The position numbers and the translations under genes were made by a program. A DNA stretch of 64,000 nucleotides, from NCBI RefSeq assembly GCF_020707215.1, contig NZ_JAJFET010000002.1, forward strand, positions 62,001 to 126,000. Reading direction: 5' to 3'. The notes beneath the pieces are model-generated. The model had not been told where the DNA came from and ran no database searches. It saw only the letters and a list, made by a program, of their open reading frames with translations. The DNA is from Sphingomonas sp. PL-96 (lineage in GTDB: Bacteria; Pseudomonadota; Alphaproteobacteria; Sphingomonadales; Sphingomonadaceae). This document shows positions 17,493 to 26,250 of this stretch, piece after piece (position 1 is the first letter of the stretch; each line of letters starts with the position of its first letter).

Positions 17493-17936
17493 ATGCAGGA
17501 GACGGTTTCCGGCGGATGCCAGTGCGGACGGGTGCGCTATCGCGTCACCATCCACGACGACGATGCCTATCTGTGCCACTGCCGCATGTGCCAGCGCGCG
17601 ACCGGCGGCGTGTCGATCGCGTTCAAGAATGTGAAGAAGGCAGACGTTGCATGGGAGCGCGAGCCGGACCGCTACGCATCCTCCCCGATCGCGAACCGCG
17701 GCTTTTGCCGCGACTGCGGCACCCCGCTGACCTTCGAGTTCCCCGACGGCGACAACCTCGACTTGACGATCGGCAGCTTCGATACGCCCGGCCGCTTCCA
17801 GCCGCGCCACCATTTCGGGGTGGAGAGCTGGCACCCGCAATGGCTCGACACGCGCGGCCTGCCCGAATATCGCGCCGACGAGAACCCGGCCACGCGCGAC
17901 AGGTGGATGAAAACCCTTGGCAGACTTCCCGACTGA
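17493..17936 (+). CDS. GFA (CENP-V/glutathione-dependent formaldehyde-activating) domain protein
   Basis: A 147-residue zinc protein. The GFA cysteine pattern is complete: CQCG near residue 9, CHCRMC near 32-37, and CRDCGTPL near 73. The fold is shared with glutathione-dependent formaldehyde-activating enzyme, but most members have no proven activity. The 3' end overlaps the next gene by 20 bases, suggesting translational coupling. Confidence 0.88.
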   Translation: MQETVSGGCQCGRVRYRVTIHDDDAYLCHCRMCQRATGGVSIAFKNVKKADVAWEREPDRYASSPIANRGFCRDCGTPLTFEFPDGDNLDLTIGSFDTPGRFQPRHHFGVESWHPQWLDTRGLPEYRADENPATRDRWMKTLGRLPD

Positions 17937-18678
17937 GACGCACCGCTTTCAAAGCTTCGACGGTACCGAGATCGCGTGGCACGAGGGCGGCGCGGGCCGC
18001 CCGCTGCTGCTGATCCACGGCTATTTCAGCGACGCCCACACCAACTGGATCCGCTACGGCCATGCGGCGAAGATCGCGGCCAAGAGCTATCGCGTGATCA
18101 TGCCGGACCTGCGCGCGCACGGGCAGAGCGCGCGGCCGCACGATCCCTCCGCCTATCCGCCCGACGCGCTGGCGCTGGACGGCGAGGCATTGGTCGCGCA
18201 CCTCGGCCTCAACGACTATGACCTCGCCGGCTATTCGCTGGGCGGGCGGACGGCGGTGCGGATGGTTGCGCGGGGCGCCACCCCGACAAAGCTGGTGGTT
18301 GCGGGCATGGGACTCGAGGGGCTGACCGGCACCAGCGGCCGGGCTGGGCATTTCCGCAACATCCTCACCAACTTGGGGCAGCACGAGCGCGGCACGCCGG
18401 AATGGCTGGCCGAGGCGTTCCTGAAGACGACTAAGGGCGATCCGGTCGCGCTGCTCGGTATCCTCGACACCTTTGTCGACACGTCGCGTGAGGAAATCGC
18501 CGCGATCGCCCAGCCGACCCTGGTCGTCGCGGGCGAAGAGGACAGCGACAACGGCAGCCATGCGGCGCTTGCCGCGCTGCTGCCCAACGCCACGCTACGC
18601 GAAGTGCCCGGCGGGCACATGAGCGCGGTGACCAAGCCGGAGCTGGGACAGGCGATCGCCGACTTCCTCGGCGCTTGA
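17917..18678 (+). CDS. Alpha/beta hydrolase
   Basis: A 253-residue alpha/beta hydrolase. The oxyanion-hole motif is LLIHGYFSD (32-40), the nucleophile elbow is GYSLGG (Ser107), and the likely acid Asp is in VAGEEDSDNG with His in GGHMSAV. No signal peptide. It starts at a TTG (17917) inside the end of the GFA gene, preceded by GGTGGATGAAAACCC; no ATG in the frame keeps the N-terminal strand. Substrate unknown; esterase or lactonase activity is plausible. Confidence 0.85.
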   Translation: MADFPTETHRFQSFDGTEIAWHEGGAGRPLLLIHGYFSDAHTNWIRYGHAAKIAAKSYRVIMPDLRAHGQSARPHDPSAYPPDALALDGEALVAHLGLNDYDLAGYSLGGRTAVRMVARGATPTKLVVAGMGLEGLTGTSGRAGHFRNILTNLGQHERGTPEWLAEAFLKTTKGDPVALLGILDTFVDTSREEIAAIAQPTLVVAGEEDSDNGSHAALAALLPNATLREVPGGHMSAVTKPELGQAIADFLGA

Positions 18679-18733
18679 CCCCGGGCGGGGCGGGGGCGCA
18701 GTCTGGCGCCTTCGTTCCGACCCCGGGGGTTTC

Positions 18734-20572
18734 ATGTTCCGTACCGCTGCCTCGACGCTTGCCGTCGCCCTGTCGCTCGCCGCCGCCGCGCCGGCCCTTG
18801 CCCAGACTGGGCCCGCCGCGCCGGCCACCACTGCGCCGACAGCGGCCGATGCCGATGCGCTGGTCGCGCGCGCCGAAAAGGAAATGGCCGACTTCTCCGT
18901 CGACGCGGCGCGCATCGCCTGGGTGAACGCGACCTACATCACCGACGACACCGACGCGCTTGCCGCCAAGTCGGGCGCGATCGGCACCGAGATGGGCGTG
19001 CGCTATGCGCTGGAGGCGGCGAAGTTCGACGCTGTGAAGGGGCTGTCCTACGACACCCGCCGCAAGCTCGACATCATGAAGAACGGGCTGACGCTTCCCG
19101 CACCGACCCGCCCGGGTGCTGCACAGCAGCTGTCGGATCTCGCCACCCGCATGGCCTCCTCCTACGGCAAGGGCCGCGGCACGAAGGGCGGCCAGCCGAT
19201 CAACGGATCGGACATCGAGGCGGCGATGGGCAGCAGCCGCGATCCCAATGAGCTGAAGGAGATGTGGGTCAGCTGGCACGACAATGTCGGCGCGCCCATG
19301 CGGCAGGACTATGCCCAGATGGTGGGCATCGCCAACCAGGGCGCCGAGGAGCTCGGCTTTGCGGACGTCGGCGCGATGTGGCGCTCGGGCTATGACATGC
19401 CGCCCGAGCAGTTCGCGCAGATGGCCGACGCGCTGTGGAAGGAAGTCGAGCCGCTTTACCTGTCGCTCCACACCTATGTCCGCTGGAAGCTCAACGAGAA
19501 GTACGGTGACGCCGTCCAGTCCAAGACCGGCCCGATCCGCGCCGACCTGCTCGGCAACATGTGGGCGCAGGAATGGGGCAACATCTATGACGTGGTCGCG
19601 CCCAAGGGAGCGGGCGACCTGGGCTATGACATCGGCGACCTGCTGAAGGCCAAGAACTACGACGCGGTCAAGATGGTGAAGGCGGGCGAGAACTTCTACT
19701 CGTCGCTCGGCTTCGCACCGCTGCCCCAAACCTTCTGGCAGCGTTCGCAGATCGTGAAGCCCGCGGACCGCGAAGTGATCTGCCACGCATCGGCCTGGGA
19801 CATCGACAACAAGGACGACCTGCGCATCAAGATGTGCACCAAGGTGGCATCCGACGACTTCGTCACCATCCACCACGAGCTCGGCCATAATTACTATCAG
19901 CGCGCCTACAACAAGCAGCCGATGCTGTATCTGAACGGTGCGAACGACGGCTTCCACGAGGCGATCGGCGATTTTGTCGCGCTGTCGATCACGCCGGACT
20001 ATCTGGTCAACATCAACCTGCTCGATCGTGCGCAGGTGCCGGGCGCCGACAAGGACATCGGCCTGCTGCTGCGCCAGGCGATGGACAAGGTCGCGTTCCT
20101 GCCGTTCGGCCTGCTGATGGACAAGTGGCGCTGGGGCGTCTTCTCGGGCGAGATTCCAACCGGCGGCTACCAGAAGGGCTGGGACGCGCTGCGCCTGCAG
20201 TATCAGGGCGTGGTGCCGCCGGTGGCGCGCGACGAGACACGCTTCGATCCGGGCGCCAAGTTCCACATTCCGGGCAACACGCCGTACGCGCGCTATTTCC
20301 TGGCGCGCATCCTCCAGTTCCAGTTCTACAAGGCGGCGTGCGACCAGGCCGGTTGGAAGGGGCCGCTCCACCGCTGCTCCTTCTTCGGCAACAAGGAGGT
20401 CGGCGCGCGGCTGAACAAGATGCTGGAGATGGGCGCGTCCAAGCCCTGGCCCGAGGCGCTGGAGGCGTTCACCGGCACCCGCAAGATGAGCGGCAAGGCG
20501 ATGGTGGATTATTTCGCGCCGTTGAAGACGTGGCTCGACCAGCAGAACAAGGGCAAGCCCAAGGGATGGTGA
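18734..20572 (+). CDS. Exported M2 family (ACE-like) peptidyl-dipeptidase
   Basis: A 612-residue zinc metallopeptidase with a signal peptide (about residues 1-23, ending ALAQ). The zinc motif is IHHELGHNYY (HEXXH at 381-385), and the third ligand is Glu409 in GFHEAIGD, the spacing of the angiotensin-converting-enzyme family. YARYFLARILQFQFYKA and LNKMLEMGASKPW in the C-terminal half are also family blocks. It removes C-terminal dipeptides in the periplasm. It overlaps the SIMPL gene by 7 bases. Confidence 0.95.
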   Translation: MFRTAASTLAVALSLAAAAPALAQTGPAAPATTAPTAADADALVARAEKEMADFSVDAARIAWVNATYITDDTDALAAKSGAIGTEMGVRYALEAAKFDAVKGLSYDTRRKLDIMKNGLTLPAPTRPGAAQQLSDLATRMASSYGKGRGTKGGQPINGSDIEAAMGSSRDPNELKEMWVSWHDNVGAPMRQDYAQMVGIANQGAEELGFADVGAMWRSGYDMPPEQFAQMADALWKEVEPLYLSLHTYVRWKLNEKYGDAVQSKTGPIRADLLGNMWAQEWGNIYDVVAPKGAGDLGYDIGDLLKAKNYDAVKMVKAGENFYSSLGFAPLPQTFWQRSQIVKPADREVICHASAWDIDNKDDLRIKMCTKVASDDFVTIHHELGHNYYQRAYNKQPMLYLNGANDGFHEAIGDFVALSITPDYLVNINLLDRAQVPGADKDIGLLLRQAMDKVAFLPFGLLMDKWRWGVFSGEIPTGGYQKGWDALRLQYQGVVPPVARDETRFDPGAKFHIPGNTPYARYFLARILQFQFYKAACDQAGWKGPLHRCSFFGNKEVGARLNKMLEMGASKPWPEALEAFTGTRKMSGKAMVDYFAPLKTWLDQQNKGKPKGW

Positions 20573-21306
20573 GGTCGGCTCTCCTGGCGTTGGCATTCTC
20601 GGCGGCGGCAGCGGGCATCCAGCCCGCCGCCGCCCAGCCGCAAGGAGCTGCTGCAACCCTGCAATCGGGCGAGACCCTGCTGGAGGTGCAGAGCCTTGGG
20701 GAGACGTGGGGCGTACCCGACCGGGCGAGCTTCACGGTTGCCGTGGATACGCCCGGCACCACGCCGGCCGCGGCGATGGAGGCGAATGCTGGCGCCAGCG
20801 CACGGCTCGCCGCGGCGGCAGCGACTGCTGGCGTACAGGCCGCAGCGTTGCGCACCAGCGACCTGTCGGTGCGACCCCGCTACCGCCACGACCGCGACGG
20901 CAACGACACCGAGGAGGTGATCGGCTATCGCGCGACCAGCCGGTTTTCGCTGCACGAGATGCCCCTGCCGGTGGCGGAGAAGGCTGTAGCGGCGCTGATC
21001 GAGGCGGGAGCCACCGAGGTCGATGGGCCGAACTTCGCGTTCGCGGATGCCGCGCCGCTGGTCCGCGCCTCCCGTGCCGATGCAATCCGGAAGGCGCAGC
21101 AGCAGGCACAGGACTATGCCGCAGCGCTCAACCTGCGCGTTGTGCGGGTGCTGCGGGTCAGCGAACGTTCCGCCTCGGGCGGCGAGGGGCAGGAAATCGT
21201 CGTCACCGGCGCCGTGCGCCGCAGCAAGGTGCTTCCGGTGCTGGCTCCTGGCGAGCAGAGCATCATGACGCGAGTCTGGATTGACTTCGCGCTGGCGCCG
21301 CGCTGA
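20566..21306 (+). CDS. Exported SIMPL (DUF541) domain protein
   Basis: A 246-residue protein with a signal peptide (residues 1-23, ending AAAQP). The SIMPL domain follows: LEVQSLGETWGVPDRASFTVAV at the start, then GYRATSRFSLHE, DGPNFAFAD and the helix RADAIRKAQQQAQDYAAALN. SIMPL proteins are periplasmic and sometimes linked to oxidative stress; the function is not established. The ATG at 20566 lies inside the last codons of the M2 peptidase gene, so the two are coupled. Confidence 0.88.
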   Translation: MVRSALLALAFSAAAAGIQPAAAQPQGAAATLQSGETLLEVQSLGETWGVPDRASFTVAVDTPGTTPAAAMEANAGASARLAAAAATAGVQAAALRTSDLSVRPRYRHDRDGNDTEEVIGYRATSRFSLHEMPLPVAEKAVAALIEAGATEVDGPNFAFADAAPLVRASRADAIRKAQQQAQDYAAALNLRVVRVLRVSERSASGGEGQEIVVTGAVRRSKVLPVLAPGEQSIMTRVWIDFALAPR

Positions 21307-21324
21307 GGCGGCGCCAGCGGCACC

Positions 21325-22761
21325 TTACCGGAACGGCGGCTCGTTGAACGCGCGGAGCTTGCGGCTGTGGAGGCGATTGCCTTCGCGGCGCAGTTCCTCG
21401 CAGGTTTCGATGCCGATGCGCATGTGCTCGTTGATCGCGCGCTCGTAGAAGCGGTTGGCCTGGCCCGGCAGCTTGAGTTCGCCATGCAGCGGCTTGTCGG
21501 AGACGCAGAGCAGCGTCCCATAGGGAACGCGGAAGCGATACCCCTGCGCCGCGATCGTCGCCGACTCCATGTCGATGCCCACCGCGCGGCTGAGCGAGAA
21601 GCGCAGCGCCGAGCGGGAGAATTGCAGTTCCCAGTTGCGATCGTCCGTGGTGACGATGGTGCCGGTGCGCAGCCGCCGCTTGAGTTCGTCGCCAGACTGG
21701 CCGGACACCGTCTCGGCGGCACGCGCCAGCGCCTGCTGCACCTCGGCGATCGCGGGGACCGGGATTTCGGGCGGCAGCACGTCGTCCAGGATGTGATCGT
21801 CGCGCAGATAGGCGTGGGCGAGCACATAGTCGCCGATCCGCTGGCTGGGGCGCAGGCCGCCGCAATGGCCGATCATCAGCCATGCCTCCGGCCGCATGAC
21901 GGCGAGGTGATCGCAGATCGTCTTGGCGTTGGAGGGACCGACGCCGATGTTGACCAGCGTGATGCCGCTGCGATCCGGCGCCATCAGGTGATAGGCCGGC
22001 ATCTGGTGCCGCCGCCACGCGCTGTCGGTCACCAGCTTGTCGATGTCGTCGCCCGCGGTCATCATCAGCCCGCCGGCGCCCGACACGCCCGTGTAGCGGC
22101 TGCCCTCGCCCAGCTGTGAACAGGCCCAGCGGACGAACTCGTCGACATAGCGGTGATAGTTGGTGAACAGCACATAGCGCTGGATGTGCTCGGGCGGGGT
22201 GCCGGTATAATGACGCAGCCGCGCGAGCGAGAAGTCGGTGCGCAGCCCGTCGAAGAGCGCCAGCGGGCGGTTGCCGTCGGCGTCGATCCACAGCCCGTCC
22301 GCGATCTCGTCGCCGATATGGGCGAGTTCGGTGGCCGGGAAGTGGCGGGCGAGTTCGGCCGCCGTCACCTGGTCCAGGCTCAGCGCGTGGCCGGCGTCGA
22401 GCACATATGGAAACGGGATCTCCTGGCGACTCGGCGCAATGCTCACCTCGACGTCATGGCTTTCCATGATCAGCGACAGCTGCTCGACCAGATAGTCGGA
22501 GAACATCGCCGGCCGGGTGACGGTGATTCGATAGTCGCCGGGCACATTGAGGCGTGCGAACGAGCGCATCGGCGTCGGCAGGTCGCCACCGCCGCGGTAG
22601 CTGAGCCGGAGCTCGGGATAGGCGAAAGAGCCGTCCAGCCGCGCGGAACTCGGCGGCGGGGTCCGATCGCGCAGATAGGTGTCCAAGGCGCCCCGAAGCC
22701 GATCCACGGAAGCATTGTAGAGTCGATCCAGACGATCGACGATGTCTGAGGCTTGCGTCAT
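21325..22761 (-). CDS. amn: AMP nucleosidase
   Basis: A 478-residue enzyme that splits AMP into adenine and ribose 5-phosphate. It has the Amn-specific N-terminal domain (YPELRLSYRGGGDLPTP, SFARLNVPGDYRITVTRP). The nucleoside-phosphorylase-like catalytic domain has VNIGVGPSNAKTICDHLAV, LMIGHCGGLRPSQRIGDYVLA and VGIDMESATIAAQGYRFRVP. Length matches the family. The gene is monocistronic. Confidence 0.95.
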   Translation of the reverse strand: MTQASDIVDRLDRLYNASVDRLRGALDTYLRDRTPPPSSARLDGSFAYPELRLSYRGGGDLPTPMRSFARLNVPGDYRITVTRPAMFSDYLVEQLSLIMESHDVEVSIAPSRQEIPFPYVLDAGHALSLDQVTAAELARHFPATELAHIGDEIADGLWIDADGNRPLALFDGLRTDFSLARLRHYTGTPPEHIQRYVLFTNYHRYVDEFVRWACSQLGEGSRYTGVSGAGGLMMTAGDDIDKLVTDSAWRRHQMPAYHLMAPDRSGITLVNIGVGPSNAKTICDHLAVMRPEAWLMIGHCGGLRPSQRIGDYVLAHAYLRDDHILDDVLPPEIPVPAIAEVQQALARAAETVSGQSGDELKRRLRTGTIVTTDDRNWELQFSRSALRFSLSRAVGIDMESATIAAQGYRFRVPYGTLLCVSDKPLHGELKLPGQANRFYERAINEHMRIGIETCEELRREGNRLHSRKLRAFNEPPFR

Positions 22762-22884
22762 CCTCTGCCGCTAAAGCGTTTGGGGCCAGGGCGCAAGTGT
22801 CGGGCCAGCATTGTCGCGAACCGCCGACGCCCATCGTGAGGCATCGGCGGCCGGATTCGGCGCGCGCGGGTCGCGCGCGTCGCG

Positions 22885-23271
22885 TTACTTGCTGGCCGAC
22901 TTAGTGTTGCCAGTGCTCTTGCTGGCCGTCGACTTGGTGCCGTTGGCGCTGCTGCCACCCGAGGTGCCGCCGGTCGACTTGGTCTTGGAGGCCGCCTTCT
23001 TCTTGTCCAGCAGCTTGGAGGCACCGAACGCCGCACCCGCGATCGCCGCAGCCGCGCCCGCGACGATGGCCGCCGTGGTGCCCGGGTTCTGCTTCACGGC
23101 AGCCGTGGTGCTCTTGGTCGCGCCGCTGATCGCTTCCTTGCTGCGCGCGGCCGCGCCGGCAACGGCTTCCTTGCTCTTGTCGAGCTGGACGTGCGCCTTG
23201 TCGGCGAAGCTCGTCTTTTCGGCTTCGTTGCTGTTGGTGTCGGTCGTGCTGGTGCTGGTCGTTGCGTTCAT
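22885..23271 (-). CDS. Small Ala/Lys/Ser/Thr-rich protein with one membrane-like segment
   Basis: A 128-residue low-complexity protein that I do not recognise as a named family. Residues 1-60 are Thr/Ser/Asn-rich, then amphipathic with SKEAVAGAAARSKEAISGA repeats reminiscent of LEA or phasin-like helices. Residues about 66-84 are Ala/Ile/Gly (a membrane or helix-packing segment). The tail is Lys/Ser/Thr/Gly-rich, like a histone H1 tail. Codon use resembles its neighbours. A stress or envelope-associated structural role is only a guess. Confidence 0.6.
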   Translation of the reverse strand: MNATTSTSTTDTNSNEAEKTSFADKAHVQLDKSKEAVAGAAARSKEAISGATKSTTAAVKQNPGTTAAIVAGAAAAIAGAAFGASKLLDKKKAASKTKSTGGTSGGSSANGTKSTASKSTGNTKSASK

Positions 23272-23357
23272 CGCGTGCCTCCCATTCGATCAATGTGGTT
23301 GCGTAACGAGGAAACCAACTCGTGCGGCCAGCACGGGTTCCGACCTGCCGCCAAGGC

Positions 23358-23840
23358 TCAAAGCGTGTCGAGCAGATGCTCGGCCGAACTCACGCGGAAC
23401 TCGCCCGGCTCCTCGACGTGCAGCGCCTCGACCACGCCGTCGTTCACCACCATCGCATAGCGCTGGCCGCGAAGCCCCATGCCGAACTTCGATCCGTCCA
23501 GCTCCAGTCCGATCGCGCGCGCAAAGGTGCCGTTGCCGTCTGCCAGCATGGTGATCCTGTCGCCCACGCCGCTCGTCTCGGCCCAGGCCTTCATCACGAA
23601 CACGTCGTTGACGGCGGTGCAGGCGATTTCATCGATGCCCTTGGCACGCAGGTCCGCCGCCTTGTCGATGAAGCCGGGGAGGTGGCGTGCGGAGCAGGTC
23701 GGGGTGAAGGCGCCCGGAACGGAGAACAGGATCACGCGGCGACCTTGGAAATAGCTGTCGGCATCGACCTGCTCGGGGCCGTCGGCGGTCATCTTGGCGA
23801 GCGTGGAGGCGGGCAGGCGGTCGCCCACTTGGATGGTCAT
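23358..23840 (-). CDS. Peroxiredoxin (Prx5/AhpE-like atypical 2-Cys type)
   Basis: A 160-residue thiol peroxidase. The peroxidatic cysteine lies in SVPGAFTPTCSARHLPGF (Cys49), the Prx5 signature. The helix GIDEIACTAVNDVFVMKAW also has the Prx5 pattern, and RYAMVVNDGVVEALHVEE is the C-terminal strand pair. It reduces H2O2 and alkyl hydroperoxides, probably with thioredoxin or glutathione/glutaredoxin. The ATG at 23840 gives the usual MTIQVGDRLP start. It is divergent from yqgE. Confidence 0.93.
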   Translation of the reverse strand: MTIQVGDRLPASTLAKMTADGPEQVDADSYFQGRRVILFSVPGAFTPTCSARHLPGFIDKAADLRAKGIDEIACTAVNDVFVMKAWAETSGVGDRITMLADGNGTFARAIGLELDGSKFGMGLRGQRYAMVVNDGVVEALHVEEPGEFRVSSAEHLLDTL

Positions 23841-23954
23841 GCGGTTCTCCGTCGTACGCGCGCCAGGGCGGCGCGGCGCCAGCCAGCTATGGCCCGGCTC
23901 CAGCAACTTTCAAGCGGTGGCGAAGCATGGTCGGGCGCGCTATGTCCTCAAGAT

Positions 23955-24515
23955 ATGGATAACACAGCGTTTCTGGTCGGGCAGTTTCTGTTGGCGATGC
24001 CGGGCATCGGCGACCCGCGGTTTGAACATGCGGTCATCGCGATCTGCGCGCATGACGAGAACGGCGCCATGGGGGTCGGAATCGGCAACGAAGTCGACGG
24101 TCTGGGGCTTCACGACCTCTTGCGCCAGTTCGAGTTGCGGACCGATCTGGTTCCCGACCGGCCGGTGCATCTGGGAGGACCCGTGGAGCCCAGGCGCGGC
24201 TTCGTGCTGCACAGCAAGGACTGGGGCGGCCAAGACACGATCGACGTGGCCGGACGCTGGTCGCTGTCCGGCACGATCGACGTGCTGCGCGCGATTGCAG
24301 AGGGCGTGGGTCCCCAGCAGTTCCTGGTGGCGCTGGGCTTTGCCGGCTGGGAAGGCGGGCAGCTGGAAGGCGAATTGTCCGGCAACGGCTGGTTCAACAC
24401 CGCGGCCGATCCCTCGCTCATCTATGACGTGCCGGCCGCCGACCGCTGGAGCCATGGATTCACCTCGGCCGGCATCGATCCGCGACTGCTCGTATCCTCG
24501 GCCGGGACGGCTTGA
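23955..24515 (+). CDS. YqgE/AlgH family (UPF0301) protein
   Basis: A 186-residue protein. The N-terminal FLVGQFLLAMPGIGDPRFEHAVI and GAMGVGIGNEV blocks, then LGGPVEPRRGFVLHS and ALGFAGWEGGQLEGEL, are diagnostic for UPF0301. The family is conserved and cytoplasmic. A role in alginate regulation was once proposed (AlgH), but the function is unresolved. The ATG at 23955 gives the standard N-terminus. Confidence 0.93.
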   Translation: MDNTAFLVGQFLLAMPGIGDPRFEHAVIAICAHDENGAMGVGIGNEVDGLGLHDLLRQFELRTDLVPDRPVHLGGPVEPRRGFVLHSKDWGGQDTIDVAGRWSLSGTIDVLRAIAEGVGPQQFLVALGFAGWEGGQLEGELSGNGWFNTAADPSLIYDVPAADRWSHGFTSAGIDPRLLVSSAGTA

Positions 24516-24557
24516 TCACCGCCCGCTGGGGCAACTTCGCGTCCGTTCAGGATGCAC

Positions 24558-24577
24558 ATATAAAGAACTCTTTATAT
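24558..24577. promoter_or_regulatory. Palindromic operator upstream of ahcY
   Basis: ATATAAAGA-AC-TCTTTATAT: two perfect 9-base arms around two bases, an A/T-rich island in GC-rich DNA, 88 bases before the ahcY GTG. This resembles the site assigned to methionine-cycle regulators (ArsR-type SahR/SamR group) in proteobacteria. The regulator assignment is inference. Confidence 0.7.
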
Positions 24578-24624
24578 AGCTGATTGCACCTCGCAGGCCG
24601 GTCGGGTAGGGCGCGGAGTATGTC

Positions 24625-24644
24625 GCGCGCCGGGTCCGGCGCGC
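24625..24644 (+). promoter_or_regulatory. Hairpin in the ahcY 5' leader
   Basis: GCGCGCCGG-GT-CCGGCGCGC can form a very stable stem directly upstream of the AGGAG ribosome-binding site (24655-24659). I could not fit the leader to a SAH- or SAM-riboswitch consensus by eye. Confidence 0.4.
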
Positions 24645-24665
24645 CGGTTCGACAGGAGACAAAGC

Positions 24666-26072
24666 GTGGCCACCGTGCTCGACACCCAGGATTACGTCAT
24701 CAAGGACATCAACCTCGCGGGCTTCGGCCGCAAGGAAATCGAGATCGCCGAGACCGAGATGCCCGGCCTCATGTCGCTGGTCGAGGAATTCGGCGCATCG
24801 CAGCCGCTGAAGGGCGCGCGCATCACCGGCTCGCTGCACATGACGATCCAGACCGCCGTGCTGATCGAGACGCTGGCGAAGCTCGGCGCCGAGCTGCGCT
24901 GGGCATCGTGCAACATCTTCTCGACCCAGGACCATGCCGCCGCCGCGATCGCCGCGTCGGGCATCCCGGTGTTCGCCGTGAAGGGCGAGACGCTGGAGGA
25001 ATATTGGGACTATGTCGTCCGCATCTTCGACTGGGGGCAGGACACCACCTGCAACATGATCCTGGACGACGGCGGCGACGCGACCATGTTCGCGCTGTGG
25101 GGCGCGCGCGTCGAGGCGGGCGAGACGCTGTTCACGCCGTCCAACGAAGAGGAAGAGATCTTCGTCGCCACGCTGCAGCGCTTCCTCAAGGAGCGTCCGG
25201 GCTACCTCACCAAGACCGTCCAGAACATCAAGGGCGTGTCGGAAGAGACCACCACCGGCGTCCACCGCCTCTATGAGCTCGCCAAGCAGGGCAAGCTCCC
25301 GTTCCCGGCGATCAACGTCAACGACTCGGTCACCAAGTCGAAGTTCGACAACCTCTATGGCTGCAAGGAATCGCTGGTCGACGCGATCCGTCGCGCCACC
25401 GACGTCATGCTCGCCGGCAAGGTGGCATGCGTCGCCGGCTTCGGCGACGTGGGCAAGGGTTCGGCGGCGTCGCTGCGCAACGGCGGCGCGCGCGTGCTGG
25501 TAACCGAAGTCGATCCGATCTGCGCACTGCAGGCGGCGATGGAAGGCTATGAGGTCGTGACGATGGAGGACGCTGCCAAGCGCGCCGACATCTTCGTGAC
25601 CGCAACCGGCAACGCCGACGTCATCACGCTCGACCACATGCGCGCGATGAAGAACATGGCGATCGTCTGCAACATCGGCCACTTCGACAGCGAGATCCAG
25701 ATCGCGGGCCTCAACAACCTGAAGTGGACCGAGATCAAGCCGCAGGTCGACGAGGTCGAATTTGCCGACGGCAAGAAGATCATCGTCCTCGCCAAGGGCC
25801 GCCTGGTGAACCTGGGCTGCGCGACCGGCCACCCGTCGTTCGTCATGTCCTCGTCCTTCACCAACCAGGTGCTGGCACAGATCGAGCTTTGGACCGGTGC
25901 CGACAAGTACAAGAACGAAGTGTACGTCCTGCCCAAGCACCTCGACGAGAAGGTCGCGGCGCTGCACCTGGAAAAGCTGGGCGTGAAGCTGTCCAAGCTC
26001 AGCCAGAAGCAGGCCGACTACATCGGCGTGCCGGTCGAGGGTCCGTTCAAGCCGGACCATTATCGCTACTAA
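24666..26072 (+). CDS. ahcY: Adenosylhomocysteinase
   Basis: A 468-residue NAD-dependent enzyme that reversibly hydrolyses S-adenosylhomocysteine to adenosine and homocysteine, clearing the product inhibitor of methyltransferases. NAD-binding motif GFGDVGKG at 258-265. MDRQ-type substrate blocks are seen as [34 protein letters not shown] and the C-terminal [15 protein letters not shown], which contributes to the partner subunit. It includes the roughly 40-residue insert of the bacterial type ([20 protein letters not shown]). GTG start at 24666. Likely controlled by the palindrome at 24558-24577. Confidence 0.98.
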   Translation: MATVLDTQDYVIKDINLAGFGRKEIEIAETEMPGLMSLVEEFGASQPLKGARITGSLHMTIQTAVLIETLAKLGAELRWASCNIFSTQDHAAAAIAASGIPVFAVKGETLEEYWDYVVRIFDWGQDTTCNMILDDGGDATMFALWGARVEAGETLFTPSNEEEEIFVATLQRFLKERPGYLTKTVQNIKGVSEETTTGVHRLYELAKQGKLPFPAINVNDSVTKSKFDNLYGCKESLVDAIRRATDVMLAGKVACVAGFGDVGKGSAASLRNGGARVLVTEVDPICALQAAMEGYEVVTMEDAAKRADIFVTATGNADVITLDHMRAMKNMAIVCNIGHFDSEIQIAGLNNLKWTEIKPQVDEVEFADGKKIIVLAKGRLVNLGCATGHPSFVMSSSFTNQVLAQIELWTGADKYKNEVYVLPKHLDEKVAALHLEKLGVKLSKLSQKQADYIGVPVEGPFKPDHYRY

Positions 26073-26100
26073 GCGGACGCACCCTCGGGTGAACGCTGGG

Positions 26101-26131
26101 AGGGCGAGGTGTCATGCACCTCGCCCTTTTT
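26101..26131 (+). terminator. Intrinsic terminator after ahcY
   Basis: AGGGCGAGGTG (26101-26111) pairs with CACCTCGCCCT (26117-26127) around TCATG, followed by TTTT. It begins 29 bases after the ahcY stop. Confidence 0.92.
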
Positions 26132-26250
26132 CGTGCGCGACGAAGCGACGCGCGAGTGCTGCGGTGCGCATGGCGCTTGTCGGTCAGATCGCCTAGACCG
26201 CGGGGGATGAAGGCAGGCTGCTTCGACCGGCCGCGGGAACGCTCGCGGCG

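Noticed and set aside
24578..24665. SAH or SAM riboswitch in the ahcY leader
   Set aside because: Only one strong hairpin is evident, and I could not place the conserved riboswitch core.
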